Below, piece after piece: positions 1 to 12,400 of a stretch of 64,000 nucleotides of DNA (its first letter is position 1; every line of letters begins with the position of its first letter). The stretch covers positions 62,001 to 126,000 of the forward strand of contig JAPTJF010000095.1 in NCBI GenBank assembly GCA_029339195.1, in the 5' to 3' direction. Under the pieces are notes generated by a model. It was not told the origin of the DNA and searched no databases. It worked only from the letters and a program-made list of their open reading frames with translations. This stretch comes from Micractinium sp. NFX-FRZ. Lineage: Eukaryota > Chlorophyta > Trebouxiophyceae > Chlorellales > Chlorellaceae. Both the position numbers and the translations under genes were made by a program.

Positions 1-830
1 GAAGGGCGGAAGGGCGTCGTCAATTGGGGAAGGAAGCCAGGACGTTAGGGGGGGGAGACAGGGGGGAGCAGAAGAGCGGGGAGCAGCAAGATGGCACAGG
101 GGGCGGCCAAAATAGGGGCGAGAGAGCAGGGCGAACGGCGCAGGTTTTGCAGTGACGGTTGCCGGTGGCTGGCTGGGGGCGGCAAGAGGTGTGCATCAAC
201 AGAGGGGGGAGGGCAGCCGGGCGGCGGGGTGAACGGCCTGCCCCCGGGCTGGCGCCCAGTGCCACCTGAGCAGGGGCGGGGCAGGGAACCAGGACCGGGG
301 GCCAGGCGCACTAGTGGTACAGAGAAACAGCACTGAGGGTAGGGTAGAGTCGAGCTGCAGGGAGGTAAATGTGGGGCTGGGAGTGGGGCCACGCCTCAAG
401 ACGGGGGGAAGACAGGGTGGGGAGGGGTGAGGCTGTGGGTAGGGAGGATGGAGAAGGATGTCAGAGACCGGAAGGCACACAGGCAACGGCAGCGCACAGC
501 ACAGCCACAAGTGGGGGTACGGCTTGGGTGCGCAGGAGCCTGCGCGCTGGCGCTGGCGGGCGGCGCGCTCTCTCTCCTCTGCCAAAAAAACGGACCGAGG
601 GGCACGCTAGGGGGAAAAAGCTGGGCCCGGGTGGTGCCGCAGTGTGCGCAAACAGACAGGCACGCGGGCGACCAGGCAGACAAGACGCGCTCACACACAC
701 GGGCACGCAGGCGCGCCAGCCCGGGCGCAGGCCCAAGCAGGGCTCCGCTGGCCGAGCCCGCCCGCCCGCCGGTAAAGAAAAATGGCGGGGCTGGCCGGGC
801 CGGCGGCGCGCGCAAGCGGCGGCGGGGCAC
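1..830. other. Region downstream of RSH1, no gene supported
   Basis: This stretch lies 3' of the minus-strand RSH1 stop codon at 831. It probably holds that gene's 3' UTR and the edge of the next locus. Long open frames occur on both strands but have extreme Arg/Pro/Gly composition and no recognisable domain, as expected of GC-rich non-coding DNA. I saw no TTACA (the complement of the TGTAA poly(A) motif) here, so the RSH1 transcript end is not located. Confidence 0.5.
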
Positions 831-3800
831 TCAGATGCGCGCCCGCCGCTGCTGCTCGGGCAGCGCACACCCGGCTGCCCAGGAGGCCACCGACTCGATG
901 CAGCTGAGCTCCTCACACAGAGCGGCCAGCTCAATGGGGCGGCCTGCAGGGCGGGCGGGTGGGGCGGGTGTGCGGAGGAGGTGAGGCAGGGGTCCGTGGG
1001 ACGATGGTGCTCCGTGGGCGCCGGCCAAAAACCACTTGACGGGAGTTCCGCGGGACAGGGCGGGTGCGCTGCCCGCAAACAGCTAAGCTCGCCACCCACC
1101 CACCCTGCTTCCCAACAAAGGTGACCCACCCACCGTCCAGCTCGTACTCCATCACAAACAGGCCGGCATCGGCATCCAAGCTGCCGCTGTAGGCCTGCGG
1201 GGCAGGGGAGAGGAGGGGGGTGGGGCACAGAGCGGCGGACTGAGCACGCTGCGCAAACATGTGACACACCAGGATGAGGAGCGGGCGCGGCGCGGCGGCA
1301 TGCGCCCCTTCCTGTCCAGCCAGGCAGCCAGCTGTCACCCACCGCACTCACCCGTGCCACCCACCGTGATGTTGTGAGCAGGCATGCGCCCCCTGCAGCC
1401 ACCAGAGCTGCCCAGCCAGGCAGCCGGCTGTCACCCACTTCACTGCCCCCACACAGACACCCCCTCCACCCACCGTGATGTTGTGCTGGTGCCGCGCAAT
1501 GCAGTTGGCCACCTCGGCCAGCAGGCCCGGTCGGTCGTCGCAGTTGATGACCAGCCAGGTGACCTGGCGCGCGTCGGCGTCGCAGGCGGCAGCCGCAGCA
1601 GACGCGCCCGCCAGGCTGCTGTCGCCTGCGGTGATGGACGGGGGGCAGGGGCGGCAGGGGCGGCAGGGGGCGCGGGGGAAGGCAGGGGGCTCAGCGGTGT
1701 GGGAAGGGTGCAGGAGGGCGAGCCGCTGCTTGGCGCGGTTGCAATGCAGCGGTGCAGCTGCCGGGCAGCTGCCTTTGGCCCGCGTACCCGCAAACGGCCA
1801 CCACCCTGCACAGTGCCCACGACACAGCACAGCGCACTTTGCAGGAGCATGCACTTGGTGGCACAATGCCCCGGCACAGCAGAGCACCAGCCCAGCAGAG
1901 CACAGAGCGGCGCAGCGCACCCGGCGGGAGCATGCCCTTGCTGACCGCCAGCGCCGCGTGCTGCCGCAGGAACTTGGCAATCTTGTGGCGGGCGGACCGC
2001 GTCTGCGGGGGTGGAGTGGGGGTATTGTGTGGTTTGTGAATGCTTACAACTGCCGAAGTGCAGTGTGCGCAAGACTGAGCCTGTGAAGCACGACGACAGT
2101 GGCCACACCCACCCGCCTGTCACCACTGCCCTGCTGCCCTGCTGCCATGACGCCCGGCCTGCCGGTGCAGCGTGCCACCCCTATTGACCACCCCTCAAAG
2201 CGCACCACCCCCCCACACCCCAGCCCACACCGCTAGTACTCAAACCCAGCACCCACCTGCGCTGCGTCCAGCCACTGCTGGTGCCTGCGGATGATGGTGG
2301 CGTTGATGGGCCCCTTGTACCGCACCACCTCCACCACCTCCGCGTTGGCCAGCTCATGGTCGGCATTCACCACCTTGCCGTTGACCTGCAGAAGCAAGGA
2401 GGAGAAAAAGGGGGATGGGGGGCATTCTTGAGAAGGTAGAAGAGAGGGCGCTGGCTTGATGGCCGGCGATCACCACCTTGCCGTGGACCTGTGGTAGCAA
2501 GGAGGAAGTGGCCGCCAGCGGTGCAATGATGACGGGGCCGCCAATGAATAGGGAGGGGTTCGGATGCTGGCCAAAAAGGGGTCAAAGGCGATGACTAGCG
2601 TTGACCGGGCACTCACACCCACACACCCCTACCGCCACCGCCACCCCACCCACCTTTGCTGCCACCATGGTGTTGCCCATCTCCGTGTGAATGTGGTACG
2701 CAAAGTCAATCACGGTGGCGCCCTGCGGGAGGCAGGCAGCAAGGGAGGGGGGACCCGGGTCAGTGAGACGAGTCGATCTGGCGTGGTAATGCATGGTCCG
2801 TCGCCATGGTAGCCGGCGGGGGTCCAGCAGCTAGAGGAGGGCGGCAGCCAGGGCTGCGCAGCGGCACCGATGCTATCAGCCTGTGCAGCCCAGTTCACGG
2901 CGCGGCGTGAGCGGAGCTTTGAAGGCTGGGCACGACTGCGGGTCGCCACCCTGCGACATCCACACTGAGCCCATTGCAGCACCCAGCCTCTCAAGCCGCC
3001 CACCCGCGCCTCACCTTGGGCAGGCGCACCACCTCTCCACTGGGCGTGAACACAAACACGCTCTGCCCCAGCAGGTCGTCGGTCACACACTCCACAAACT
3101 CAGAGGCTGCAGGTGTAAATAGAATAACAGGGAGGGAGGGGTTATGGATAAGGGCAAGGAAGCAGGGCGCAGAAGGGTGCCCAGGTAGGCCGCCTGTCAC
3201 ACCCAACCCATGCCACTCCGGTGCTGCAGAAAAGGGCTGTGTGTGAGAAAGGGGATGGAGCAAGGAGGCTGGATGAGCGTGGCCCACAACCCATGCCCAC
3301 AAACCTCAAACTCCCGGTGTAACTCCAGCTCCCCAGCGGCAGCTGTTAGCCCAGACACATCGACACCCACCTGTGAGCGTGCCCACAAACTCGGACTGCC
3401 ACTCCCGGATGCTCTTCAGCCAGTTGATGCGCCGGGAGAGGACCTGGGGGTCAATCCCCGCCCCCTCCGCCAGCGGCCCCTCCCCGCTGCTCAGCACCGC
3501 GCTCCTGCCAGCGCTGCCGTTGCTGCTGGCGCCGTTGCTGGCGCCGTTGCTGCTGCTGCTGCTGGCGGCGGCGCCGTTGTTGCTGGAGGCGCCGTTGGCG
3601 GGCGCGCCCTCGCGGCTGTCGTCGCTGCTGCTGCCGCCCGCCAGGCTGGAGACGAGCATGCCAATGTTGAAGGGGAAGCGGCCGGCAGAGCCGCTGCCGC
3701 CTGCCTTGCCATTCCCGTTGCTGCTGCTGCCGCCCTCCTCCTCCCAGCTGCTGTCGCTGCCCGACCCGCTGCTGCCGTTGGCAGACACCGCCAGCGAGCC

Positions 3801-5904
3801 AAAGGCGGACCCCAGATAAGCGTCCTCCTCTGCTGCACTGGCGCCTGGCCGCCGCCCGTGGAACGCGCTGCTCCACGACTCCACCGCAATCCCATTTTCT
3901 GCCAGCCGGTCCATGGCCTCTGTGCGTATCTGCACCTCGATTGGGAACAGCAGCTGCACCAGGCCCTTGCGCCGGGGCAGCCCAGTGCTGCGCCCGCCGG
4001 CGCCGTTCTCCAGAGCCGAGGCGACGTCCAGGCCCGTGGGTACCACCTGCAGCAGCGGGGCGGCGGGGCAGAAGAAAGGGGGCCGCGGCGGGGTGAGGAG
4101 CTGGTTGCCGGCAGGGGGGCAGGTGCTCTGCTGCGTGGCGGCAACACAGCGCAGGCCTGGCCACAGCATGCATGCACCCAGCTTCCGGCTGCAAACCGGA
4201 TCCGCGGCTGCACCCCTCAACCCACGCGCAGCGCACCCAGCGCCCCGCCCCCTGCCCTTCCCCGCCCCCCGCCCCGCGCCCACCGTGGTGTGCAGGCTCT
4301 GGTAGTTGTTGGGCTTGGGCGTGGCGATGTAGTCCTTCATGCTGCCCGGGATGGGCGCCCAGAACGTGTGCACCAGCCCCATGACGTGGTAGCACAGCTG
4401 CTTCTCAGAGCCATAGTCCAGGGGCACGGGTGCCATGGGCGCCAGCGCAGCGCCATTGGCGCCAGAGGCGGACCGCGGGGTGAGCACCACCCGCAGCTGG
4501 GCAATGTCGCCAATCTCCCGGATGCTCTTCCCAGCGTCGTTCAGCTTGCGCCAGGTGCTGCAGCGCGAGCAAGCGAGTGGGGTGGGTTGGCAGGAACGCG
4601 GGAGGGCGGCAGGGTGAGCGTGCGGGCCATTGGGGGATGCAGGAGGACGAGGCGGCCGCGACCGGCTGCATGGTGCCCCGGGCTGGAATCAAACTGCCAT
4701 TGCGGCACCAACAATGGAGCCTGCTGAGGTGTGCGGCATGCCCCAGCAGCACTAGCAGCAGCCTGGTGAACACCACCGCGAGTCTCACACCCCCGCCCGC
4801 CGGCGCAGCTAGACCCAGAAACAGCCTGTTGACGTTGAGGCCATTTTCGCCTACGCAGCAAACTGTAAGCTCAAGCAAGCGCCCGCCCGCCCGCCACCTG
4901 CACGGCCCCCCCACCTGTAGAGCGCCTTGCGGTTGACCTCCACCCGCACGGCGGCCACGCGGGCCAGCAGGTAGGGGTCGCTCTCCAGCTTGTCCTGCTC
5001 GGGGAGGGAGGGAGGGCACACACAGGTATGAATGGAGCAGCCAGCGGGGCTCAGGGAGGGAGGGAAAGCACACAGCCACGGTTTCAGCAGCCAGCGGGGG
5101 GCATGGCACCTCAGCTGCTAGGCAGCGTGCGGCCTGGGCTGCAGCATGTGGCGCACGTGGCAGCCCCGCTACAGTACGTCTAGTCCCACCCGGCGCCTGG
5201 AAAATTTGTTTTTGAATAGAAAACTGGACTCACCTCCAGCTCCCTCCGCGCCGCCTCCACCACCGGCTGCTGCAGGTCCCACAACCGGTTGACGCTGCGC
5301 TTCATCAGGTCGTACTGCGCGGGCAGCGCGTACCTGCATCACGGGGAAGGGCGCGCTTGAGCAGAGGTAAGCAAATGGCTTGCGAGCGCACAGAGTCGTG
5401 CAAGGAACTGCGACTCATCACGTCAAGACTGCCCCACCGACTGCCAGGCCCAAGCCGTAGATGTGATCTTGCATACATGCACTACCCACTCACTTGAAGC
5501 TCAGCTCCTCAAGCTCCTCCTTGATGCTGTACAGCCCCAGCAGGCGCGCCAGCGGGGCAAAAACCTGCGGGGGCACAGCAGGGGCGCAGCAGTGAGGCAG
5601 AGGCGGAGGACGAGCGAGCAGCTTGCTGCGTGCGGCAGAGCCAGGGCAAACGCTGTCCTCGCACCAGCATCTGCAGGCGGTGGGCGCACAGCTGGCGGCA
5701 GAGCAGCGGCCCCGCACCGCCCCTATGGTCACCATGCATCCACTTACCTCACCCCCTCACTTTCTTCGGCCCGCCCACCTGCAGCGCCGCCTCGCCTCCC
5801 CCTGCCCCTGCATCACCCGCCCAGCAGCGCCGCCCCTGTGCTCCCTCACCTGCAGCGTCTCCTGCGCAATCCTCCGCTGCTTGGAGGGCGGCATGGACGC
5901 CATC

Positions 5905-5945
<41 letters not shown>

Positions 5946-8331
5946 GATTCGCACCTGCGGGGGGCAGGAGGGAGCAGCGGCAGGGCGGCATGCACGGGGT
6001 GAGGCAGTGCTCGCAGCCGGAACGTGGGATGCAGGGCAGAGGGTGCACAGAGCAGGGGCGCGGCGATGGAGGGCAGCTCAAAGGCTCCGACATGTATTCA
6101 GAGCGACACAGCACGCCGGCCAGCAGCACCTTCAAGCCTGCACCTTGAGGCCACGCCACAAACTGCAGCGCGCCCATCCTCCCTCCTGCCACATACACGC
6201 CACCATGGCCGCCCTTGCGCCCACGCACACACCTCCTCCGTCATTGCCAGGAACAGGAACTGCAGGTCCTGGGCCTTGGGGTCCACGCTGCCCCCCACCG
6301 CCCCATTGCTGGCCTCCACCATTGCCGCTGCGCTGCCGTTGCCGCCAGCGTCGGGCGAGCTGGCGGCGCCCGCCATGCCGTAGCTGCCGTTGCGGCTGTA
6401 CACCGTGTTGCGGTCCTCGGGGTGGTGCGTGGGCAGCTTGCTGCAGCAGGGCAGGCGCGGCGCGACATCGCAGGGCGACATGGGAGGCGAGCGCAACCTG
6501 GGGCGCGCGGCCCGGTTGCCAGGACCCAAGCGGGCAGGCAGGCAGGCCCCACGCCAGCTGCCACGTAGCACGCAGCCTGCTGCAGCATGTATGCTGCACA
6601 ACACTTCCCACCAAGCACCCATCTGCGCATTGCAAACTTGGGTTTGATTGACAAACTGCACTCCACTCCAGCACTAATACAGGCTGCACCCCCCCTGCTT
6701 CACGGCCTCCTCCATGTGTGCGCCGCCTCCCGCACCTGAACTTGGTCTCCCCCTCCACGATGCGCCGCACCGCCGGCCCAAAGTGGAAGTCAATCTCGTC
6801 CAGCCCCACCACATCCCCGCAGTCCTCCACCGTGTCGTGCAGCAGGCCTGCAGCAGCAGCAGGCCGAGGAGCGGAGCATGGCGCAGAATGAGGGGCGCGA
6901 GGCGTGCCGCAGGATCAGGCTGCAACACATACAAAGTAACTGCGTCCAGCCATGCCAGCAGTCCCGCATCGTGGCATGCAGCAGAACTGCAGGCTGGGCG
7001 GCGGAAACAGGTCGCACACGAGGGCATGAGGCGCAGCACCCGCCTGCCACGAATGCCACCCAGCGCACCCTCTGGCTACCAGTCGCCCCATTTCTTGCAC
7101 CACAGCTGCTACGCTCCATGTGCACAAACCGCACCGCCCCGTGTGCAGGCGTTCACGGCAGGCAACCCCACCTGCCACCAGGCTCTCATAGTCCATCCGG
7201 AGCTCCGCCAGTATGCGGGTGACCTCCGCCGGGTGCGTGATGAAGGGCTCTCCCGACTTGCGGCGCTGCCCCTGGTGCGCGTCGTACGCCAACGACAGCG
7301 CCTCCCGCACCTGCCAGGGCAGCGGCGCGGATGCAGGGCAGGGGTGGGAGGCAGAGCAGGTAAGCAGCTGGAGAAGCAGACGTGTGCGCCGCACCGAGGG
7401 GCCTGCACTGCCTGGACGCATCAGCCGCCTGCCAGTGAGGCTCTGCTGCGCTTGGCGGCGGTTTCTGCACACACGCAACCACCTCTCCCCCGCTGCTGCC
7501 CGTCTGCATCGGCTGGCTCCTCCTGCACTACGGCCCGCAGCTGCAGCAGCGGCACACACCACGCCAGCAGCCCAGCACGCACAGCGGTGGCCTCGTCAGC
7601 AGACAGGTAGCCCAGCAGGGGCAGCAGCCGTGTCTCCCACAAGTAGTCCTCCGTCACCTCGCCCTCCCGCAGCCGCTGGTAAAACTGCAGCGCAACACGG
7701 TCGCATGGGCAGCAGCACCCACGTCAGACAGCGGCCAGCACAGCAAAACAGGCGCTGTGTACTCGTGGATGGAGATTTGAGCTGCATGTGCTCAGCAATG
7801 TGAACAACAGGGCCCGCCAGCTTCCTGACCCTCACCGAGTAATCGACTGCCTGCAGCGCCCGGCAGGTGGTGGTCAGCGCAGCGCGGCGCCCCGCACGGC
7901 CCCTGCCGACGCCGTGCCGCTGCCCCGCCGCCGCATCAGCTGCCGCAACCTGCAGGCGGCACGGCAGGAGGCCACGGTTGGCTGATGCATCGCCTGTGGC
8001 AGCATCTGGTGTGGCGCAAGGCAGGGAAGCCCCACGATCAAGGCGGCCCCTGCCACACGTGAGCACACCTGCTGGCGGAGGCTGCCGCCTCGCCGGGACG
8101 AGGAGCGCAGTCCGCGATGCTCGGACACACGCCAAGCAGCGGAAAATACCGCACCGCGGCTCTCTGCACGCCAAACGGGGAGTGGGGCTCTCTAAGGTGA
8201 GCGGGCGGTGGGCGGCTCCCGCAAGCTGCACAAAGCCGGCATCGGCCACAAAGATCCTTACCCGAGGCCCCCGAAGGACCTGCTGCAGCGTGGCTGAGCA
8301 GCCGCTCCGCAAAAGCCGCGCTTGCTGCCAT
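831..8331 (-). CDS. RSH1: RSH1-type RelA/SpoT homologue, bifunctional (p)ppGpp synthetase/hydrolase
   Basis: A 19-exon model closes in phase at 942 aa. Exons: 8331-8262, 7939-7836, 7684-7493, 7310-7172, 6847-6736, 6440-6233, 5954-5850, 5564-5494, 5333-5234, 4994-4915, 4557-4284, 4046-3371, 3106-3015, 2722-2654, 2385-2257, 2002-1921, 1625-1474, 1194-1134, 943-831. Domain order is that of plant RSH1. The HD hydrolase (about 123-300) has [14 protein letters not shown] and [12 protein letters not shown]. The synthetase (about 394-530) has [19 protein letters not shown] and [12 protein letters not shown] (about 710-807) has [15 protein letters not shown] and [15 protein letters not shown] (about 840-942) has [19 protein letters not shown]. 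Family members make and degrade (p)ppGpp in plastids. The Ala-rich N-terminus fits a transit peptide, but the first two exons are the least certain. A Ser/Asn/Gly-rich insert (about 3480-3800) separates SYN from TGS and is lineage-specific. A second RSH gene lies directly upstream. Confidence 0.93.
1309..1490. repeat. Decayed direct duplication across an RSH1 exon edge
   Basis: The donor-side edge of the RSH1 exon ending at 1474 (motif CCACCCACCGTGATGTTGTG, about 1467-1486) recurs inside the adjoining intron at about 1357-1376. A second shared block (CAGCCAGGCAGCC-GCTGTCACCCAC) sits at about 1317-1343 and 1413-1440. The order is the same in both copies, so this is a short direct duplication that included the splice junction. 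Confidence 0.8.
2345..2506. repeat. Decayed copy of an RSH1 exon edge in the preceding intron
   Basis: The acceptor edge of the TGS exon 2257-2385 (plus-strand motif TCACCACCTTGCCGTTGACC near 2367) is repeated at about 2469-2490 as TCACCACCTTGCCGTGGACC. Both are followed by AGCAAGGAGGA. Flanking bases also match (GCGTTGGCCAGCTCATGGTC against GCGCTGGCTTGATGGCC). In the copy the splice acceptor CTGCAG has become CTGTGG. Confidence 0.85.
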
Positions 8332-9421
8332 CCAGCCACTGGCTTAACAGCGATAGAGAGCTAGGACGACATGCAGCGAGCGAGGGTCTAAAAACGACAG
8401 AGGCTGGCCGTGTGCGTGGAACGGGCTACAGTGGGTTCTGTCGGGAGCCGCGCTTGGAGCAAGTTGCAGGCGCTGAAATGACGTGCACGGAGTTGGGAGC
8501 GGTTGAGGGTTAGCGCAAGGAGGCGAGGGCCTGGCCAACTGGCGAAGAGCCCTGTGCCGCCAAGCGGGCGCCACATGCACCGCTGGCCGTCACACCCTAC
8601 ACTGCATATGGGGAAGGCTGAACAGTCGTGGGGAAGCACAGCCTGGTATTATATTCTTATTGAGTAAATGCACTGCTCCTCTTTCAACACGAACCTCTGC
8701 CTGAAAACTGCCCAGGTTGGAGCCGGCCCTGTCACAGCTGCCCAGCCGTGTTGCAAGACGTTGAGCGTCCCGTCACGTGCAGGTTCTCACTACATTGGAG
8801 CCAATTAACACATAGGATTACATAAAGTGTGTGTCGCTGCGCTGCTAGTATACACGGCCGCATGGCAGGTGCGGCAATGGCAAGGTGAAGGACCCGGGGA
8901 GGGGAGGGGAGCTACGATTTAGGATGTGTGGTGGACCAGAGGGCCTTCTCAAGAAATGGGGCAGGGGCAAGCTGGAGTAGTAGATGGCGGGCAGGGAGCC
9001 CCGGCACATAAGGGGGGTGGAGATACAGGGGTGAGAGGGTGCGCTCCTCCTGTGTGAGCTGAAAGAACCAAATGTACAATCAGTGTAGGGCTGAGGCAGC
9101 AAGAAGAGGGGGCAGCGGGAACAGGAGGAGAGAAGGATAAGAGAGGAACAAGCCAGACAAGGGGCGCCAGGGGACAAGGCAGAGTGGGCTTTGTCGGCCA
9201 CCCGCAGGCGTCATGAGCAACATGGCTGCAAGGGGCCCGCCGGCAGGCCCGCCGGAATTGAAGTGCTAGAATGAGCAACGGGTAGGTGCAACAGGCAAGC
9301 AAGGGAAGTGGGGTTGACCAACAGTGCAGCTGCCCGTTGGTTCTGTGTGCCCAGGCAGCAAGGGGCGCACGTGCACAGCAGCAGGCGCAATGGTGCGCGC
9401 GCCCGCCAGGCTGGCGCCAGG
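8332..9421. other. Intergenic region between the two RSH genes
   Basis: About 1.1 kb separates the RSH1 start (8331) from the stop of the upstream RSH gene (9422), both on the minus strand. It must hold the RSH1 promoter/5' UTR and the 3' UTR of the second RSH. Its base composition is less GC-rich around 8640-8830. No coding frame with a recognisable domain was found. Confidence 0.6.
8818..8822 (-). terminator. Candidate poly(A) motif (TGTAA on the minus strand)
   Basis: TTACA on the plus strand reads TGTAA on the minus strand, the chlorophyte poly(A) signal. It lies about 600 nt past the stop of the second RSH gene and is the only match I saw in this gap. Confidence 0.35.
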
Positions 9422-12400
9422 TCAGATGCGCACGCGATCCCGGGACAGTACGACGTAGTCGCCATCAAACAGGGGTGTCTCCTCAGGGACCAGCCGGTTG
9501 TTCACATTCACAAGCAGCCCCACCGGGGGGCCTGGCGACGGGCGGCGCTGCGACGCGCTGCCGGCGGCGGCGGCGGCGGTGGCGCTGCCGTGGCTGGCAG
9601 CGGCCACAGGGGCGGCGGCGGTGGCGGCGGTGGGGGCAGTGCTGACGGACACGCCCGTGCCGTTGGTGGCGCTGTAGGCTGCAGCAGCCGAAGCTAGCGC
9701 TGCCCCAAGGCCGTCGCCGCTGGCAGAGTCTGAAGTGATCTCGATGAGGCCCAGGTCCCGGATGACGGAGCCTGCAGGCGGGCCAGGAGGACAGGTGGAG
9801 TGCCACGTCAGCGGGGAACGCTCAATGCGGCTGTCAGGGAAGTATCAATGCGGCTCAACAAGGCCCAAATCATGAGTGAACGAAAAGGAAGGGGTGGATG
9901 GAAAGAGGGGGGCGCAGATCATGAATGAACGAAACGGAAGAGGTGGATGTAAACAGGGCCCAGAGTTGGGGCGACGTCCCGCACATGGCGGCGCCTGCAG
10001 ACGCGCCACGAGGAGGGGACGGGGCGGAATGCGGGCGTGACAAAGCTGAACATACAAAAATACCAGGGCGGCCCGCTTGCCTGTTCCTGCCTGCCTGCCC
10101 CCGCTGGCCCACCCAAGCGCCCTCCAGCTCCGCACCGCGTTGTTCCCCTAGGCGCGGCCCCAACACCCTGCCCTGCCCTGCCCTGCCCCGCTTGTGCGCC
10201 ACCCTCAGCAGCGCCCGCTCACCTGCCGTGGTGCCACGTGGCACCCTCAGTATGCGCCCGCCCGGCCACACCACCACCATCACGTCGCTGCCCTGCCCCT
10301 GCGCCGCCGGCAGCGCCAGCTGCGCCTCTGTCCACTTGGCGATCGCGTCCGCGTCGCGTGCCTGCTCAGCTTCCGCCGGCAGGCCGCCAGACGCTGACTC
10401 AGCGGCAATGGAGGCGCCCAGCTCCCGCCCCCACTCCAGCATGGAACGGAGCAGCCGGATCTGTATGGGGGGAAGGGAGGGCAGGCGGGCAGGAGGCGGC
10501 GGCTGGGTTACAAGGTGCATCAAGTTGTCTGTGAGGGCTGCCGGTGTCAGGCTGGGAACCGCAGACCCCTGCCGCACGCTGATCAGAATCCCAGCCACCC
10601 AAACCGCAGGCAACACACAGCACCAACCACTTACCCCCCACCGAACCAGCTCAACCTGTTAAAAAAAATTTGAACACGCTCCTCACCCTGTTGTTCATGT
10701 ATTCCATGTCACTCCCCGCCACGCCCCCGCCGCTTGCCACGTGCTCCGGCGCCGCCACCGTTGCTGCCGCCGCCGGCAGCAGGCCGCCGCCGGCGAGGGG
10801 TGCGGCAGCGCGCACCCCCGCTGGCTCCTCCTCCAGCGTGAGGGGCACCACCACGGTGGGAAGCTTGTGGCCAAAGCGGTCGAGGCGGTGGTACTTGCCG
10901 TCTGCGGGAGCGAAACAAGGGGCCATGGAGCAGGGGAGGGAGTGAGAAAGGGAGAAGGAGGAGAGCTTGTGGCCCGCTCCCCTCCCCCAGGCGGCCTTGG
11001 CTTGTGGCCCAGGCGGTTGAGGCGATGGTGCTTGCCGTCTTTGGGATTGTGCCCACCACATCTCCTTTACCTCCTGGCCACCTCCCTCCCCCCCAAATCC
11101 CTACTGCGCAATCCCGCCCCGCGCACCCCTGCAGACGGCAAAGAAATCCCCGTGCCAAGTCCAACAACACAACAACAAACAACTGCCCTCACCGTTGCAG
11201 AGGCTGACAGGGGGCCCTCCCCTCCCCTGAGGCTAAACATCAACACTACATGCGGGAACAAACCAACCCCACATGCGCACCCCCCTTACCGCTGCAGAGC
11301 GTGAAGAGCTCCAGGGCCACGGCCATGTCGCCCTGGTTGGGCTGGAAGTAGCCCTTGTCCTCAACCAGGGACAGCAGGCGCCTGCGGGGGTGGGGCGGGG
11401 GAGGGGGCGGCAGGCGGGGTGGTTGGGGTTGGAAGCAAGCCGCGGCCAGCACGGCGCCCTCGCATGCACTCAGCGACGGACGGCCTGCAACCTGAACGCT
11501 GACACTCGGAGAAGTGCTCATGCGCTACAACCACACCCCAGCCGGGCTCACCGGTACTCGGCGGCGGGGGCGGGGCGGGCGTCGGGCAGGGCACGCTGCT
11601 CCTGAGAGATGGCGCACAGCAGGCGCGCGCCCTCGTACTCGCTCTGCACCACGACGCCGTCCCGCAGGCGTCCGCCTGCAATGATCACAGGAGGGGAGAG
11701 GGAGGGGTGAGGCGAGGGGCGGGAGTATGTTGTTGGGAGGAGGGGAGGGGAGAGGAGGGGCGCGAGACGTCTGAAGGGCTTAAGGGTGGCTGGGGAGGAG
11801 CAGGCAGCGCCGGGGGGCGGGAGCGGTACTCTGGTGCGCCTTCACTCGCAGGGCAGCAGCACGCATGCAGGGCGGGCAAAGCGGGGGCCTGCCTGCCCTC
11901 GTGCCGCTGCCCTTTCACTCGCCCATTCCTTGCCAACAACAATGCGCCACCTCCGCCCACCCACCTGGCCCGATGTGCAGCACCGGCTGGCCCGCCTCAA
12001 TCCCTGCCCCCTCATCCACGCTGCTGCCGCTGCTGCTGCCGCTGGCGGCTGGGAGGGCAACCACAGCAGGGCCAGCGGGGGCGACGCCAGCCCCGGGGGG
12101 CTTCTCCTTGTAGGCCCAGTGCGCTGCCTTGCCTGCAGGGCGGAACCGAGGGGGGCGGTTGGGGGCACGGATGAGGGGGTCGCAGCGAGTGCAGTGCAGC
12201 AGCTGTGATGTGCATGCCAGCAGGGCAAAACTGCTTCCAGATAAGTCGGCACCCTTTGCAGCGCCTGCCCCACCCTTCACATGCAGCCTCCTGCCACCCC
12301 TGCCCGCCTCCGCCCCACTAGCGAGCCATGATGGCAGTGTGCTGCTGGGTGCACCGCGGCTCTGGGCGCTGCTTGCTCTTCAAACCTCCACTTTCACTCA

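Noticed and set aside
369..1124. Plus-strand open frame of about 250 codons at the left end
   Set aside because: Low-complexity Arg/Gly/Pro translation with no domain. It overlaps the conserved ACT-domain exons of RSH1 on the other strand.
3210..4727. Very long plus-strand open frame (about 505 codons) opposite RSH1 exons
   Set aside because: It is antisense to clearly conserved synthetase exons, has Ala/Pro/Arg composition typical of GC-rich shadows, and shows no domain.
11120..11150. Inverted copy (GCAGACGGCAA) of an RSH exon border
   Set aside because: Only about 11 matching bases in inverted orientation, too short to separate from chance in GC-rich sequence.
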